Source: Lachnospiraceae bacterium | Lineage (GTDB): Bacteria > Bacillota > Clostridia > Lachnospirales > Lachnospiraceae | Reading direction: 5' to 3' | NCBI GenBank assembly: GCA_017936885.1 | Contig: JAGBEO010000018.1 | Span: 1 to 64,000 of the forward strand | DNA length: 64,000 nucleotides | Shown: piece after piece, positions 54,065 through 64,000 of the stretch | Layout of the letters: every line of letters starts with the position of its first letter | Numbering within the stretch: the stretch's first letter is position 1 | Notes under the pieces: model-generated | Told to the model about the DNA's origin: nothing | The model's input: only the letters and a program-made list of their open reading frames with translations | Databases searched by the model: none | Program-made: the position numbers and the translations under genes

Positions 54065-55261
54065 ATGAGCGTGACTGTTTTTACCATGACACATAAGAAA
54101 TTTCCGATGCCGAAGGATGGGGTCTATGTGCCGCTGCATGTAGGGCGCGCCTGCGGTGAGGATTTGGGTTATATGGGAGATGACACAGGTGTCAGTATTT
54201 CTGATAAAAACTGTTTTTACGGGGAACTGACAGGTGTTTACTGGGTGTGGAAAAACATCAGAACTTCCGGGTATGTAGGCGTGTGCCATTACCGCAGATA
54301 TTTCTGTACGGAGGAAGGACGGATACTGAACGGAGCAGAGTATGAGAAGATCCTGTCGGAGTATGACCTGATTACTTCTAAGAAATTGAAGCTGAATTAT
54401 TCGTATTTCGACGGCTATGCCAGTGATTATAATATTATGGATTTGATTGCGGTAGGTGAAGTCATCCGGCAGCATTATCCGGAGTACTATGATGCTTTTG
54501 AACGGTTAGTCCACGGCAAGGGAACCTATTTCGGCAATATGATGGTTTGTTCCAAAGCCTTGTATGATGCTTATTGCCAGTGGCTTTTCGGTATCTTTGA
54601 GAAGGCAGAGAGCAGAATTGATGCCGCAGACTATGACGATTACCACAAGCGCGTTTATGGCTTCATCTCCGAATTCCTGCTGATGGTCTGGGCCGAGGTC
54701 AACGGTCTTAAGGTCTATGAGTGCAAGGTGGGGATGACGGATGAGAAAAGAGAGACGGCTGAGATCAAGGAACGGTTAGCCGGATATTTTGCGAAAAAAG
54801 ATATTGCCGGAGCCAAAACATATATTCTGGCATGTCTTAAGAAACGGCCGGATGTGCTGATGGAAGCCTCTGACATTACGGGAGAGTTGAAGCTGTCCAT
54901 GCAGGTAATTGCAGTCTGTGAATTAGAGCAGCAGGAGTATGGCAGCAGCGTGATTGACAGGATTCAGGATTTCCGGCAACTGATGCGGTATTTCCAGAAG
55001 ATCAATGAAGCAGTCAATGCGTTTCGGACAGAAGGAATGTCGGATGCATCTGCCCAAGAAGCAGAAGCGTTTTTGCCGGATGTGTCTGTCAGCGATGTGG
55101 CGCTGGAGGCAAGTGCAAGATTATTCTGTTCTTGTGAGGAGGCCAAAGCTGTGGCATATAAAATACGGAATGGCCTAAATTGTCATAAAAACAGCAACAC
55201 TCGCCGTGAAGATACAGATGACGGCGAGTGGCAATTTGTTTCTAAAGATTTTATCTGGTAG
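54065..55261 (+). CDS. DUF4422 glycosyltransferase-like protein
   Basis: This 398-residue protein has an N-terminal DUF4422 domain (about 1-220) of the type found in capsule and surface-polysaccharide synthesis genes: TVFTMTHKKFPMP, then LTGVYWVWKN, VGVCHYRRYF and FGNMMVCSKALY. The C-terminal 170 residues are helical and not recognised. The last 20 codons run through a strong hairpin (55198-55230), so the true C-terminus may have been altered. No other polysaccharide genes are adjacent. Confidence 0.83.
   Translation: MSVTVFTMTHKKFPMPKDGVYVPLHVGRACGEDLGYMGDDTGVSISDKNCFYGELTGVYWVWKNIRTSGYVGVCHYRRYFCTEEGRILNGAEYEKILSEYDLITSKKLKLNYSYFDGYASDYNIMDLIAVGEVIRQHYPEYYDAFERLVHGKGTYFGNMMVCSKALYDAYCQWLFGIFEKAESRIDAADYDDYHKRVYGFISEFLLMVWAEVNGLKVYECKVGMTDEKRETAEIKERLAGYFAKKDIAGAKTYILACLKKRPDVLMEASDITGELKLSMQVIAVCELEQQEYGSSVIDRIQDFRQLMRYFQKINEAVNAFRTEGMSDASAQEAEAFLPDVSVSDVALEASARLFCSCEEAKAVAYKIRNGLNCHKNSNTRREDTDDGEWQFVSKDFIW
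55198..55230. terminator. Hairpin inside the end of the DUF4422 gene
   Basis: CACTCGCCGT pairs perfectly with ACGGCGAGTG around 13 bases. A flanking AAATTG/CAATTT pair could extend it with an internal loop. It is placed like a terminator but sits within the coding frame, 31 bp before the stop codon. Confidence 0.6.
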
Positions 55262-55314
55262 AAACGTTTTTATTTGTATCGTGTTGTGTTTCAAAAATTT
55301 ATTGCGCAAAAGAC

Positions 55315-56682
55315 CTACTTCACGAAGCTTTCAAAATCAGCCTCCGGGCCGGAAGCGTAGCCTTCGATGCTGCCCAGATAGATCAATTCATTATCCGTAG
55401 TATAGCGGAAGAAATACGTGTATGGCACGGGCTTATCTACGGAATCAATGACAGAGAATAACACACCGATTTCAATGAAGTCATCTGCCGGATCTAAGTC
55501 ATAAAGTACATAGGTGCTGTCCAGATATCCGGCGGACGGATCAATCTGCTCTGTTATGGTTTCTCCCAACTGTTCCCCATTGATATAAAGGGACATTGTC
55601 GAACCGTCTTCCGAGTAAAGGAATCCATAGAATGCAATCGTTTCGTCTGCACCATCCCCGTTCAAATCAAAAGTATATTCCGTGTCGCCGGACACTTCTG
55701 ACGGATTGCCGTCTTCATCGTAGGCATACGTGTAGTAGCGCTCCTGCGTGTAATTGCCGAAATAGTCGTAAGCTTCCTGCAATCCCATATTGACGGCTTC
55801 GCCGTAAGGAATCGTGAAGTAGATGGTTCCTGCCGCATAGGGGCCCAGGGCATAGGGATCACTGATAAAAGTAATGCCGGTATTTGAGAAGAACCATTTG
55901 TCCGCGGCAAACAGTGTTGATTCGATTTCGCTGCTGCCCATGTTAGGGAACAGGCGGTTTTTGTAAGCGGATGACTCTGCGAGATTAACCAGATAGTCCA
56001 GCGCTGTACTGCGGAAGGTATCGGCATCCTCTGTCAGATCATCGAAAATAATCTGTTCGCCGGTCTGTGCGTTATAGCTTCGCCCGATGGAGACATAATT
56101 GCCGTGAGCACCTCCGGCATAGCTATAGTAGGTAATTTTGAAGGAGATCACGTTGTCATCCATGCGGGTTGTCTGGACAAGAATATCATTGGTATAGGCG
56201 GAAAAAGTCCAGCCGTCTTCGCCGTTGCTGTTCTGATAATCCTCTTGCGCATAACGGACAATCTCGGAGTTTTCACCGGAGGAATTCAGATAGGCCGCCA
56301 TATCGTCATTTATTTTCAAAGCAATATCTGCTGCCTCTTCACTGGCAAGCGTAGGCATTTCTACGGTTGATATTAAAATGACAGTGCCGTCATCGGCAGT
56401 CAGCTCGTCTGTTTTTGTTTCGTAAGTTACAGAAAATATTGTGGGAGATGTGCTGACAGTCACAGAAGATTCATCCTCCTGTGATTCATTAGATGTATCG
56501 GAATCTTCTGCCGCGGCATTTGTGTCAGAATCCGGTGCAGCTCCTGTTTCTTCCGAAGCGGTCTCATCAGCAGGGACAGCGTCTGTGGTGCCGTTATCAG
56601 CAGGCTTTTGGGCAGATGTACCGCAGGCACACAGGCTAAGCATGCTGATTGCAAGTAAAAATGTCAGTGATTTTTTCTTCAT
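55315..56682 (-). CDS. Lipoprotein with DUF4163/DUF3298 (RsiV-like) domains
   Basis: This 455-residue exported protein has a lipobox, LSLCAC (Cys about 20), a Thr/Asp/Glu-rich linker (to about 80), then a DUF4163/DUF3298-type region (about 85-300). Typical motifs are SYAGGAHGNYVSIGRSYN, TGEQIIFDDLTED and the late YFTIPYGEAVNMG. This fold is also found in the lysozyme-binding anti-sigma factor RsiV. The C-terminal third includes DLNGDGADETI, an EF-hand-like or FG-GAP-like calcium loop. No sigma factor gene is next to it. Function unknown. Confidence 0.85.
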   Translation of the reverse strand: MKKKSLTFLLAISMLSLCACGTSAQKPADNGTTDAVPADETASEETGAAPDSDTNAAAEDSDTSNESQEDESSVTVSTSPTIFSVTYETKTDELTADDGTVILISTVEMPTLASEEAADIALKINDDMAAYLNSSGENSEIVRYAQEDYQNSNGEDGWTFSAYTNDILVQTTRMDDNVISFKITYYSYAGGAHGNYVSIGRSYNAQTGEQIIFDDLTEDADTFRSTALDYLVNLAESSAYKNRLFPNMGSSEIESTLFAADKWFFSNTGITFISDPYALGPYAAGTIYFTIPYGEAVNMGLQEAYDYFGNYTQERYYTYAYDEDGNPSEVSGDTEYTFDLNGDGADETIAFYGFLYSEDGSTMSLYINGEQLGETITEQIDPSAGYLDSTYVLYDLDPADDFIEIGVLFSVIDSVDKPVPYTYFFRYTTDNELIYLGSIEGYASGPEADFESFVK

Positions 56683-56746
56683 AATAGTCCTCCATATTAA
56701 AGTGGTCCACAGCTCTTGCTGCGGTGTAAAATCCGCGTAAACGCTT

Positions 56747-58807
56747 CTATATCGTAAACTGTTTTAGCAGTTTGGTCAACTCTTCTGCACGGTCCTGCAG
56801 AATTCCGGCGGCAGTATCCAGAGTCGTAATTGCCTGACGCTGGGCAGCCACAGTGGTATTTACGTTAGAAGAGCCTGCAGCGGTTTGGGCGGAAATTGCG
56901 GAGATGCCTTCAATAGCGTTTAAGGTGGTGCTTCTTGCATGTTCCATGTTGCGTATATTGTCAGAAATCTTAGCTACAGAATCTAACAGGGTGTGAATCT
57001 GCTGATCCATGCTCAGGAAGGATTCGGTAGTCCGGGCAACCGCCTGCTCCTGATATTCTACGGTAGTCTCGGCTTCTCCAGCTATGGTGCCCACCTCTTT
57101 GGTATTTTTGATGATATCATCTATGATTTTTTGGATTTCTCCGGCGGAAGCGGCAGACTGGTCAGCAAGCTGTCTGATCTGTTCTGCGACTACCGCAAAG
57201 CCGCGGCCTGCTTCTCCTGCTCTGGCTGCTTCTATGGAAGCGTTCAGGGATAACAGATTGGTCTGTTGGGCAATACTGTTGATGCTTTCCACGATTCCGA
57301 CGATGGAGCGGGATTTATCCGACAACGCTTCAATGGAGCGGATGACATGGTCGGTAATCTCCGAAGTCTTCCTGGCGCTGTCCGTCAGAATATCCATGCA
57401 AGATATACCTGTGCTGATGGAGGAACCGGTGGATTCCGTCAGGGTAGTGATGATATCGGTATCCTTTGTGACATCGTTTATTTTGCCCGATAAGGTATCC
57501 ATCTGTGTCAGGCAGTCTGCGGAGTTTTCGTCAAGCTGGGTTACCCCGTTTTCAATCTCTAAGATGGCTCCCTGAATATCAGCCGCCGTAGTCATGAAAG
57601 TCTCAGAGGAAGCTGACACCTGTCCGGCAGCCCGGGTTAAGGAATTGCCTGCATCCGTAACATTGGTAATCAATGTTTTCATGCTGTCTGCCATGGAATT
57701 AACGCCGTCAGCAAGCAGTTTAAACTCATCCCTGCTTTTTGTTTTTAACTGAATGGTCAGGTCACCGTCAGACACCTTTTTGAGCTGTTTTAATATATGA
57801 TATATATTATGGTTAATATGTCCTGATAATATGCAGCCAAGCAGTGTTGCAATGATAACTGCGACGATGACAAGAATCATGGCAACCGTTTTGATATTTG
57901 CTGCCTGCGCAAGAATCGTGGACTGGGGGATCAGCGCACAGATCATGGCAGACTGATTGGTGATCGGAGAATAGACGAACAGATAGTCCTCTCCGTTATA
58001 GGTTACGTATTCCATGCCGCTGTCCTGACTCTGGACTGCCGTCTGATAGAACTCGGCTGCGGTAAACAGACCGTTTTTGGCAGAGGTGCCGTCAGAATAC
58101 AATTCTGTTCCGTCCTGTGTGATAAATGCCGTGTAGCTTCCTTCACCGGCATCCAGAGCGGAGAGGGCATCTGTCACAAGACTCAGTCTGAAATCAATCA
58201 GCATAATGGCTCTGCCGTTGGTCAGATGCTTGGCAAGACGCAGGGAATATTCGGAACTGTCCGCACCCAGTGCCGTGTCGGCATCAGACTGGTTGCCGAA
58301 CAGATAGTAGCTGGAACGGTTCTCAACAACCAGAGCGCCCTCTTGTGTCTCTGCGTAGGCACTGTAGGGAGCTGAGGTGGTCGGCGCGGCTGACGTAATG
58401 GAAATCAAGTCATCGGAAATAAAGGAAATATCGCAGATCAGATCGTTGGTGTTGACATCACGGCTGACCTCTTTTGTATATTTCAAGGCAAGGCCTTTTC
58501 CTTCACTGTCGTCCATCAGTCCTTTGAAGTATTTGGATAAGTCGTCATCAGACAGATAGGATTTATAATTTGTCCGAACCGTATCGATTGCCAGGGCAAG
58601 ATACTGGTTTGTCATGTTCATAGTCTGATTGACCGAATTTTCATAGTTTGCAATAATCGCTTTGGAAGCCTGTCGGTAGGATACAACGCCAAGGACAATA
58701 ATGCACAGGACCGGTATCAGAAAGGCGGCAATTAATTTAGTACGTAACTGTCGGTATACAGGCACAGTACTGTGTGTTTGTTTTTTCTCTCTTTTCATTC
58801 TCTTCAT
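56747..58807 (-). CDS. Methyl-accepting chemotaxis protein
   Basis: This 686-residue transmembrane receptor has a first membrane helix at about 26-46, an extracellular Cache-like sensor (about 50-300), a second membrane helix (about 305-328), a HAMP domain (about 329-382) and a cytoplasmic signalling domain. The CheA/CheW-binding tip reads [20 protein letters not shown]. The start is the ATG 8 nt after TTGGAGG; the longest reading uses a TTG. The ligand is unknown. No other chemotaxis or flagellar gene is in the window except the MotA-like orphan at 42249. Confidence 0.93.
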   Translation of the reverse strand: MKRMKREKKQTHSTVPVYRQLRTKLIAAFLIPVLCIIVLGVVSYRQASKAIIANYENSVNQTMNMTNQYLALAIDTVRTNYKSYLSDDDLSKYFKGLMDDSEGKGLALKYTKEVSRDVNTNDLICDISFISDDLISITSAAPTTSAPYSAYAETQEGALVVENRSSYYLFGNQSDADTALGADSSEYSLRLAKHLTNGRAIMLIDFRLSLVTDALSALDAGEGSYTAFITQDGTELYSDGTSAKNGLFTAAEFYQTAVQSQDSGMEYVTYNGEDYLFVYSPITNQSAMICALIPQSTILAQAANIKTVAMILVIVAVIIATLLGCILSGHINHNIYHILKQLKKVSDGDLTIQLKTKSRDEFKLLADGVNSMADSMKTLITNVTDAGNSLTRAAGQVSASSETFMTTAADIQGAILEIENGVTQLDENSADCLTQMDTLSGKINDVTKDTDIITTLTESTGSSISTGISCMDILTDSARKTSEITDHVIRSIEALSDKSRSIVGIVESINSIAQQTNLLSLNASIEAARAGEAGRGFAVVAEQIRQLADQSAASAGEIQKIIDDIIKNTKEVGTIAGEAETTVEYQEQAVARTTESFLSMDQQIHTLLDSVAKISDNIRNMEHARSTTLNAIEGISAISAQTAAGSSNVNTTVAAQRQAITTLDTAAGILQDRAEELTKLLKQFTI

Positions 58808-59148
58808 TATGTATTCCTCCAACCAAAATCGTCCGCTCAGGATATGTGGCTTCCATACGGCTTAAGGGCATGTTGTGCGCTGCCATGAAATGCCAAAATA
58901 ATTATCCCTATTTTAACATATTTAGCTTATTTTGTCTCATTAGTTACGAAAAAAAACGAAAAAATATAGAAACATCGGAGAAAAACAACAGAGTAAAATT
59001 TCATTGAGGGAATAATCGGTTCATGGTAAAATAATGCTAATCAGAAATCACAAACAGCCTGTATCAGGATAGAAGCAGGCAGTGACCATGTGATAAAGCA
59101 GGAAATCGAATGTATCTGACAGGATCAGAGAAAGGGATGGTAATCGTT
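58808..59148. other. Divergent intergenic region before the UDP-sugar genes
   Basis: This AT-rich gap of about 340 bp lies between the chemotaxis receptor and the pyrophosphorylase. It contains the promoter at 59004-59032 and a small CCTG/CAGG hairpin near 59058-59080. If the pyrophosphorylase starts at ATG 59110 rather than 59149, the gap is 302 bp. Nothing else is seen in it. Confidence 0.5.
59004..59032 (+). promoter_or_regulatory. Promoter of the UDP-sugar genes
   Basis: TTGAGG (59004-59009) and TAAAAT (59027-59032) are separated by 17 bp. Confidence 0.5.
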
Positions 59149-60375
59149 ATGGGGTATCAGGAAGCGTATGACAAGTTAGAACAATACGGACAATTACATG
59201 TACTGAAATATTATGGAGAGTTAAGCCGGGAAGAACAGGAAGCATTGATTGCACAGATTGAAAACACGGATCTGGATGTGCTGTCTCTGTGTCAGAAGAA
59301 AGAAGCATTAAATCCCCGCGGACGCATCACACCGATTGAGGTGATGCAGCTTCCTGAAATAGAGCAGAGGAAGGAAGAATTCACCAAATGCGGGCTGGAT
59401 GCCATCAAAGCGGGCAAGGTAGGCGCAGTCCTTCTTGCGGGTGGTATGGGTACGAGACTCGGCTCCGATGCGCCCAAAGGCGTATATAATATCGGACTGA
59501 CGAAGGATGTATTTATCTTTCAGCGTCTGGTGGAAAATCTGCTGGATGTGGTACGTCAGGCAGATACATGGATACCGCTTTATATTATGACAAGCGATAA
59601 GAATCATGACACCACGACAGCCTTTTTCAGGGAAAAGAATTATTTCGGCTACAACCCGGACTATGTGACCTTTTTCATGCAGGATATGGCGCCCGCCTCA
59701 GATTATGAGGGTAAGGTGTATCTGGAGGCGAAGAATAAGATGTCCACGTCACCCAACGGTAACGGCGGATGGTTTTTATCCATGATGAAGTGGGGTGTAG
59801 TAGATAAGATAAAGGAAGCAGGTGTGGAATGGCTTAATGTATTTGCGGTGGATAATGTGCTGCAGCGTATTGCCGATCCCTGCTTCGTGGGAGCTACGAT
59901 ATCCACAGACAGTGCGGTAGGCGCCAAGGTGGTTAAGAAGAATGCGCCGGATGAGAAGGTGGGCGCTATGTGTTTAGAAGACGGAAAGCCTTCTATCGTG
60001 GAATATTATGAATTGACAGATGAATTGATGAACGCTAAGGATGCACAGGGGGAACCGGCATATAATTTCGGGGTAATCTTAAATTACCTGTTCCGTGAGA
60101 AAGACTTAGAGGAGATTGTGGCGAAGAAACTGCCGCTTCATATCGTGGAAAAGAAGATTCCTTACCTGAATGAGCAGGGAGAACTTGTAAAACCCGAAGA
60201 GCCTAACGGCTACAAGTTTGAACAACTGGTGCTCGATATGATTCATGAACTGGATTCCTGCCTGCCCTATGAGGTGGTCAGAAACTATGAATTTGCACCG
60301 ATTAAGAATAAAACAGGCATTGACTCCGTAGAGAGTGCAAGAGCATTGTGTCAGGAGAATCATATAGAACTGTAG
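59149..60375 (+). CDS. UTP-hexose-1-phosphate uridylyltransferase, UDPGP family
   Basis: This protein of about 408 residues makes UDP-sugars from UTP and a sugar 1-phosphate. The nucleotide-binding loop is VLLAGGMGTRLGSDAPKGVY, with the sugar-site region NGNGGWFLSM and VDNVLQRIADP. This is the eukaryote-like UDPGP family (also UDP-GlcNAc pyrophosphorylases), not the bacterial GalU family. The start is uncertain: ATG 59149 fits family N-termini, while ATG 59110 has an AGGA site 6 nt upstream. Beside galE it suggests a UDP-glucose/UDP-galactose interconversion route. Confidence 0.88.
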   Translation: MGYQEAYDKLEQYGQLHVLKYYGELSREEQEALIAQIENTDLDVLSLCQKKEALNPRGRITPIEVMQLPEIEQRKEEFTKCGLDAIKAGKVGAVLLAGGMGTRLGSDAPKGVYNIGLTKDVFIFQRLVENLLDVVRQADTWIPLYIMTSDKNHDTTTAFFREKNYFGYNPDYVTFFMQDMAPASDYEGKVYLEAKNKMSTSPNGNGGWFLSMMKWGVVDKIKEAGVEWLNVFAVDNVLQRIADPCFVGATISTDSAVGAKVVKKNAPDEKVGAMCLEDGKPSIVEYYELTDELMNAKDAQGEPAYNFGVILNYLFREKDLEEIVAKKLPLHIVEKKIPYLNEQGELVKPEEPNGYKFEQLVLDMIHELDSCLPYEVVRNYEFAPIKNKTGIDSVESARALCQENHIEL

Positions 60376-60553
60376 TAATATATAACAAAAAGACAGGTTT
60401 GAATAACATTCGCATATTGAAATGCACAGTTAAAACGGTGTAAACTTGGGATAAGTCGAGAGAACGAAACACAAGTCCCCGGTAAAAGTGGATTAACAAA
60501 TTCACATGATGGATGACTTGCGTAAAAGCATGAGAAAGGTAAGGTGTAGTAAA

Positions 60554-61570
60554 ATGGCAATTTTGGTTACAGGCGGTGCCGGTTATATCGGTTCCCACAC
60601 AGTAGTTGAGTTACAGAATGCGGGTTATGATGTAGTAGTTGTAGATAATTTGGCAAACTCCAGTGAGAAATCCTTACAGAGAGTGGAGAAAATTACGGGT
60701 AAGCCGGTTACATTCTATAAGGCAGACATTTTGGACAGAGAAGCACTTGAGCAGGTATTCGCCAAAGAGAAGATTGACTCCTGTATTCATTTTGCAGGCC
60801 TTAAGGCAGTGGGCGAGTCCGTAGCTAAGCCTTGGGAATATTATGAGAACAATATTGCAGGTACTTTAACGCTGGTAGATGTGATGCGTAAGAACGGCGT
60901 GAAGAATATTATCTTCTCTTCCTCCGCAACCGTATACGGAGATCCTGCGATCATCCCGATTACAGAGGAATGCCCGAAAGGACAGTGTACCAATCCTTAC
61001 GGCTGGACCAAGTCCATGCTGGAGCAGATTTTATCCGATATGCAGAAGGCTGATCCGGAATGGAATGTTATTCTGCTTCGTTATTTCAATCCCATCGGTG
61101 CACACAAGAGCGGAACCATCGGCGAGAATCCCAATGGTATCCCCAACAACCTGATGCCTTACATTACACAGGTAGCAGTTGGCAAGTTAAAAGAACTGGG
61201 TGTGTTCGGCAACGATTATGATACACCGGACGGTACAGGCGTGCGTGACTATATCCACGTAGTAGATCTGGCTGTAGGTCATGTAAAGGCGCTTAAGAAG
61301 ATTGAAGAGAAAGCCGGGCTTTGCATCTATAATCTGGGTACCGGAACAGGCTACAGCGTACTGGACATTGTGAAGAACTTCGAGGAAGCTACCGGTGTTA
61401 AGATTCCTTATGTGATCAAGGACAGAAGACCGGGCGATATCGCAACCTGTTACTCCAATGCAGAGAAAGCCAAGAGAGAGCTCGGCTGGGAAGCACAGTA
61501 CGGTATCAAGGAGATGTGTGCAGATTCCTGGAGATGGCAGAGCAATAATCCGAACGGTTACGAGGATTAA
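60554..61570 (+). CDS. galE: UDP-glucose 4-epimerase
   Basis: This 338-residue NAD-dependent short-chain dehydrogenase interconverts UDP-glucose and UDP-galactose. Visible are the NAD loop [16 protein letters not shown], the catalytic Ser in [11 protein letters not shown] and the Tyr-x3-Lys pair in NPYGWTKSM. Length is as in E. coli GalE. ATG 60554 is chosen; the longest reading starts 48 nt earlier. It follows the UDPGP gene by about 180 bp and ends before a strong terminator. Confidence 0.95.
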   Translation: MAILVTGGAGYIGSHTVVELQNAGYDVVVVDNLANSSEKSLQRVEKITGKPVTFYKADILDREALEQVFAKEKIDSCIHFAGLKAVGESVAKPWEYYENNIAGTLTLVDVMRKNGVKNIIFSSSATVYGDPAIIPITEECPKGQCTNPYGWTKSMLEQILSDMQKADPEWNVILLRYFNPIGAHKSGTIGENPNGIPNNLMPYITQVAVGKLKELGVFGNDYDTPDGTGVRDYIHVVDLAVGHVKALKKIEEKAGLCIYNLGTGTGYSVLDIVKNFEEATGVKIPYVIKDRRPGDIATCYSNAEKAKRELGWEAQYGIKEMCADSWRWQSNNPNGYED

Positions 61571-61697
61571 TCAGCAGTTCATACTCAATATGCTGAATTC
61601 CTGATAAAATCCGGCATTGGGTGTGAGCGGTAACTGACATTCTGACGGATAGACAAATTATGAAAATTGTCTATTGTATTTTCATAGAAGCGGTCAT

Positions 61698-61730
61698 AAA
61701 ATGGACATGGATTATTCATGTCCATTTTTT
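61698..61730 (+). terminator. Terminator after galE
   Basis: ATGGACATG pairs perfectly with CATGTCCAT around GATTATT, flanked by AAA and TTTTTT. Confidence 0.92.
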
Positions 61731-61815
61731 GCGCGTATAAGCAGAGCGGCAGCTTGAGCGGGGAGTATGAAAGGTTCTGAGGCTTATATGCATAGAAAGC
61801 GAAGGAGGCAGAAAT

Positions 61816-64000
61816 ATGAGCCAGAAAAAGGCGCAGGAGCAGGATTCTAATGTCATGATAAAAATCTCCAGTTTTATTGTGGATAAAAGGAACCTGTTTT
61901 TTTTAATTTATATCATTTTAACTATATTTTCCGCATTTTCCAGAAACTGGGTGCAGGTAGAGAATTCCCTGGCGGCGTACCTTCCCGATACCACGGAGAC
62001 GAGACGGGGTATGGATTTGATGGAAGAAGAGTTCGTCACTTACGGAACTGCCAAGTTTATGGTCTCTAACATTACCTATGAAGAGGCGGAGGAGCTGGCA
62101 GAGAAAATAGAAGAGATGGATACGGTCGGTATGCTGACCTTTGAGAATACGACAGACCATTATAACAATTTTTCGGCTTTGTATGATGTGACCTTTGCCT
62201 ATAGTGAGACGGATGATAAATGTCTGACGGCGTTAGAGGATCTGAAAGCGTATCTGTCGGATTATGATATCTATGTGTCAACCTCATTGGGTGATCAGTC
62301 TTCCGAGACCATCGCATCGGAGATGAGCATAATTATTGTTTTGGTAGCGATTATCGTTGTGGCCGTGCTTCTTCTGACATCCCAGACGTGGGCAGAGGTG
62401 CCGGTACTGCTTCTGACCTTTGTATCGGCGGCTGTTTTGAGTATGGGGACGAATTTCGTATTCGGCACGATTTCCTTTGTATCCAATTCGGTTACGGTAG
62501 TGCTGCAGCTTGCTTTGTCCATAGACTATGCCATTATTTTATGCAACAGATATAAAGAAGAACATGCATCACTGCCGATCAGGGATGCAGCGATCGTAGC
62601 GCTCAGCAAGGCGATTCCGGAGATTTCCTCTTCCAGTCTGACCACCATCGGCGGTTTGATTGCCATGATGTTTATGCAGTACGGTATCGGCAGCGATATG
62701 GCGCTTTGTCTGATCAAGGCTATTCTTTTGAGTCTGATGTCCGTATTCCTGTTGATGCCGGGGCTTTTGGTAGTGTTTGGTAAGATGATGGATAAGACTG
62801 TACATAAGAATTTGATACCGAAAATACCGTTTGTCGGAAAATTTGCGTATAAGGCAAGGTTTGTCATTCCTCCGGTTTTTGTGGTGGTTTTGGTGGTTTT
62901 CTATATCTTGCAGAGGAACTGCCCCTATGTGTATGGCTACAGTACGCTGACAACGCCGATCTTAAATCAATATCAGATCGCTGACAATATGATAGAAGAA
63001 AGCTTCGGGGATAGTAATTTCGTAGCGTTAATTGTTCCGGCGGGTGATTATGAGAAAGAAGGAGAAATGCTTGAGGAACTGGATGCCAGAGAGGAAGTGG
63101 ATTATTCGGTGGGACTGTCCAATACGGAAGCTATGGACGGTTATATGCTGACGGATAAGTTGACGGCGCGGCAGTTCTCGGAGCTGTTAGAGATAGATTA
63201 TGAACTGGCGGAACTGCTTTATACGGCATACGCGGTTAATGATGAGAATTATGCCAAACTGGTCAACGGTATCTCTACTTACAGCGTACCTCTGATTGAT
63301 ATGTTTATGTTCCTGTATGATGAGGTGGATGAGGGGTATGTGACTCTGGATGATGACCTGATGGAGGATTTGGAAAGTGCGCATCAGCAGATGAGCATCG
63401 CACAGGACCAGCTGCAGGGGGAAGAGTACAGCCGTATGCTTGTTTACCTGAATCTGCCGGAAGAAGGAGAGGAAACCTTTGCATTTCTGGATGAAATGCA
63501 TGAAATTGCACGGAAGTATTATGAAGAGGGCACTATTTTAGTGGTGGGTGAATCTACCAGTCAGTATGATTTGTGCAAGACCTTCTCCAGAGATAACACG
63601 GTAGTGAATGTGGTTTCCATACTGGCGGTTTTGGCGGTACTTTTATTTACCTTTAACTCTGCGGGTATGCCGGTGCTGCTGATTATCGTTATTCAGGGAA
63701 GTATCTGGATTAACTTCTCTTTCCCTGCCATTATGAAATCGAATCTTTTCTTTATGAGTTACCTGATTGTCAGCTCCATCCAGATGGGTGCCAATATCGA
63801 TTATGCGATCGTTATTTCGGGACGTTTTATGGAGTTGAAGGATAAGATGAGCAAAAAGGATGCCATTATAGAAACCATGAATTTCGCTTTCCCGACCATT
63901 GTCACTTCAGGCTCTATGCTCGCGATTGCAGGTATCCTGATCGGACAGATGACTTCGGAAGCGGCGATTGTGGGAATCGGGCAGTGCCTCGGACGGGGAA
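61816..64000 (+). CDS. RND/MMPL family exporter, cut by the window end
   Basis: The frame is open from ATG 61816 (after GAAGGAGGCAGAAAT) to the window end, at least 728 codons. It has a first membrane helix (about 27-45), an external domain (about 50-165), then a cluster of five to six helices (about 170-340) with the MMPL motif QLALSIDYAIILCNRYKEE. A second external domain (about 365-590) and the start of the second helix cluster, with the matching MGANIDYAIVISGRF, follow. This two-fold layout is typical of RND-superfamily exporters of lipids or hydrophobic compounds in Gram-positives. The substrate is unknown. Confidence 0.92.
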   Translation, partial: MSQKKAQEQDSNVMIKISSFIVDKRNLFFLIYIILTIFSAFSRNWVQVENSLAAYLPDTTETRRGMDLMEEEFVTYGTAKFMVSNITYEEAEELAEKIEEMDTVGMLTFENTTDHYNNFSALYDVTFAYSETDDKCLTALEDLKAYLSDYDIYVSTSLGDQSSETIASEMSIIIVLVAIIVVAVLLLTSQTWAEVPVLLLTFVSAAVLSMGTNFVFGTISFVSNSVTVVLQLALSIDYAIILCNRYKEEHASLPIRDAAIVALSKAIPEISSSSLTTIGGLIAMMFMQYGIGSDMALCLIKAILLSLMSVFLLMPGLLVVFGKMMDKTVHKNLIPKIPFVGKFAYKARFVIPPVFVVVLVVFYILQRNCPYVYGYSTLTTPILNQYQIADNMIEESFGDSNFVALIVPAGDYEKEGEMLEELDAREEVDYSVGLSNTEAMDGYMLTDKLTARQFSELLEIDYELAELLYTAYAVNDENYAKLVNGISTYSVPLIDMFMFLYDEVDEGYVTLDDDLMEDLESAHQQMSIAQDQLQGEEYSRMLVYLNLPEEGEETFAFLDEMHEIARKYYEEGTILVVGESTSQYDLCKTFSRDNTVVNVVSILAVLAVLLFTFNSAGMPVLLIIVIQGSIWINFSFPAIMKSNLFFMSYLIVSSIQMGANIDYAIVISGRFMELKDKMSKKDAIIETMNFAFPTIVTSGSMLAIAGILIGQMTSEAAIVGIGQCLGRG

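Overview
This window looks like chromosome of a gut-type Firmicute, most likely a member of the Lachnospiraceae. That is inferred from gene content, moderate GC, many AGGAGG-type ribosome binding sites, lipoprotein boxes and Clostridia-type families. No rRNA or tRNA gene was seen. About 60 protein genes are supported, most of them in short operons, with several rho-independent terminators and promoters readable by eye.

Region 1 (1-8.3 kb) is a mixed accessory stretch. It holds a tyrosine recombinase, a PadR regulator with its own palindromic operators, a frameshifted small gene, the C-terminal stump of a MATE transporter, an acetyltransferase, a methyltransferase fused to a DUF3781 domain, a siroheme sulfite/nitrite reductase, a TetR regulator and a zinc alcohol dehydrogenase. 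Region 2 (8.4-15.2 kb) is a CUT1-type carbohydrate ABC transporter with its own ATPase, two permeases and a binding protein that seems anchored at both ends. An FRG-domain protein sits between the ATPase and the permeases, and a tOB-like lipoprotein follows. Region 3 (15.3-25.9 kb) is the most mosaic part. It has a soluble protein carrying the signature loop of sodium-pump decarboxylase beta subunits, an S51 peptidase, a lipoprotein with a leucine-rich-repeat-like part and a glycan-binding-like domain, a HAD phosphatase overlapping an acetyltransferase remnant, an AlkD-like repair protein, a complete type III toxin-antitoxin locus of the CptIN type, a Fic protein with its own C-terminal inhibitory motif, two GNATs and an XRE regulator.

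Region 4 (26.0-30.8 kb) is a two-gene operon on the minus strand: a DUF2935 protein and a 1248-residue multicopper oxidase built from three repeated units, with one complete copper centre between units 1 and 2. Region 5 (31.0-42.2 kb) is an amino-acid uptake zone. It has two complete polar amino-acid ABC systems, two sodium/dicarboxylate-type symporters (one SstT), a MutT-like Nudix hydrolase, a nitrilase-family amidase and an AraC/GyrI regulator. The binding protein of the second ABC system appears circularly permuted: its C-lobe precedes its N-lobe.

Region 6 (42.2-64 kb) is more house-keeping: a MotA-like orphan and a membrane-tethered LuxR regulator, a tRNA-dihydrouridine synthase with low-complexity insertions, two MATE transporters, adenine phosphoribosyltransferase next to a purine permease, an AraC regulator divergent from a GH51 arabinofuranosidase, a diiron flavoprotein, a DUF4422 glycosyltransferase, a DUF3298-type lipoprotein, a chemotaxis receptor, a UDP-sugar pyrophosphorylase next to UDP-glucose 4-epimerase, and an RND/MMPL exporter that runs off the right edge.

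The strongest candidates for a second look are the permuted binding protein (39605-40483), the CptIN-like locus whose two 45-bp repeats show a compensatory base change and pseudoknot potential (21067-21724), the giant copper oxidase in a presumed anaerobe (26077-29823), the FRG gene inside an ABC transporter operon, and the decarboxylase-loop protein at 15479-16132.
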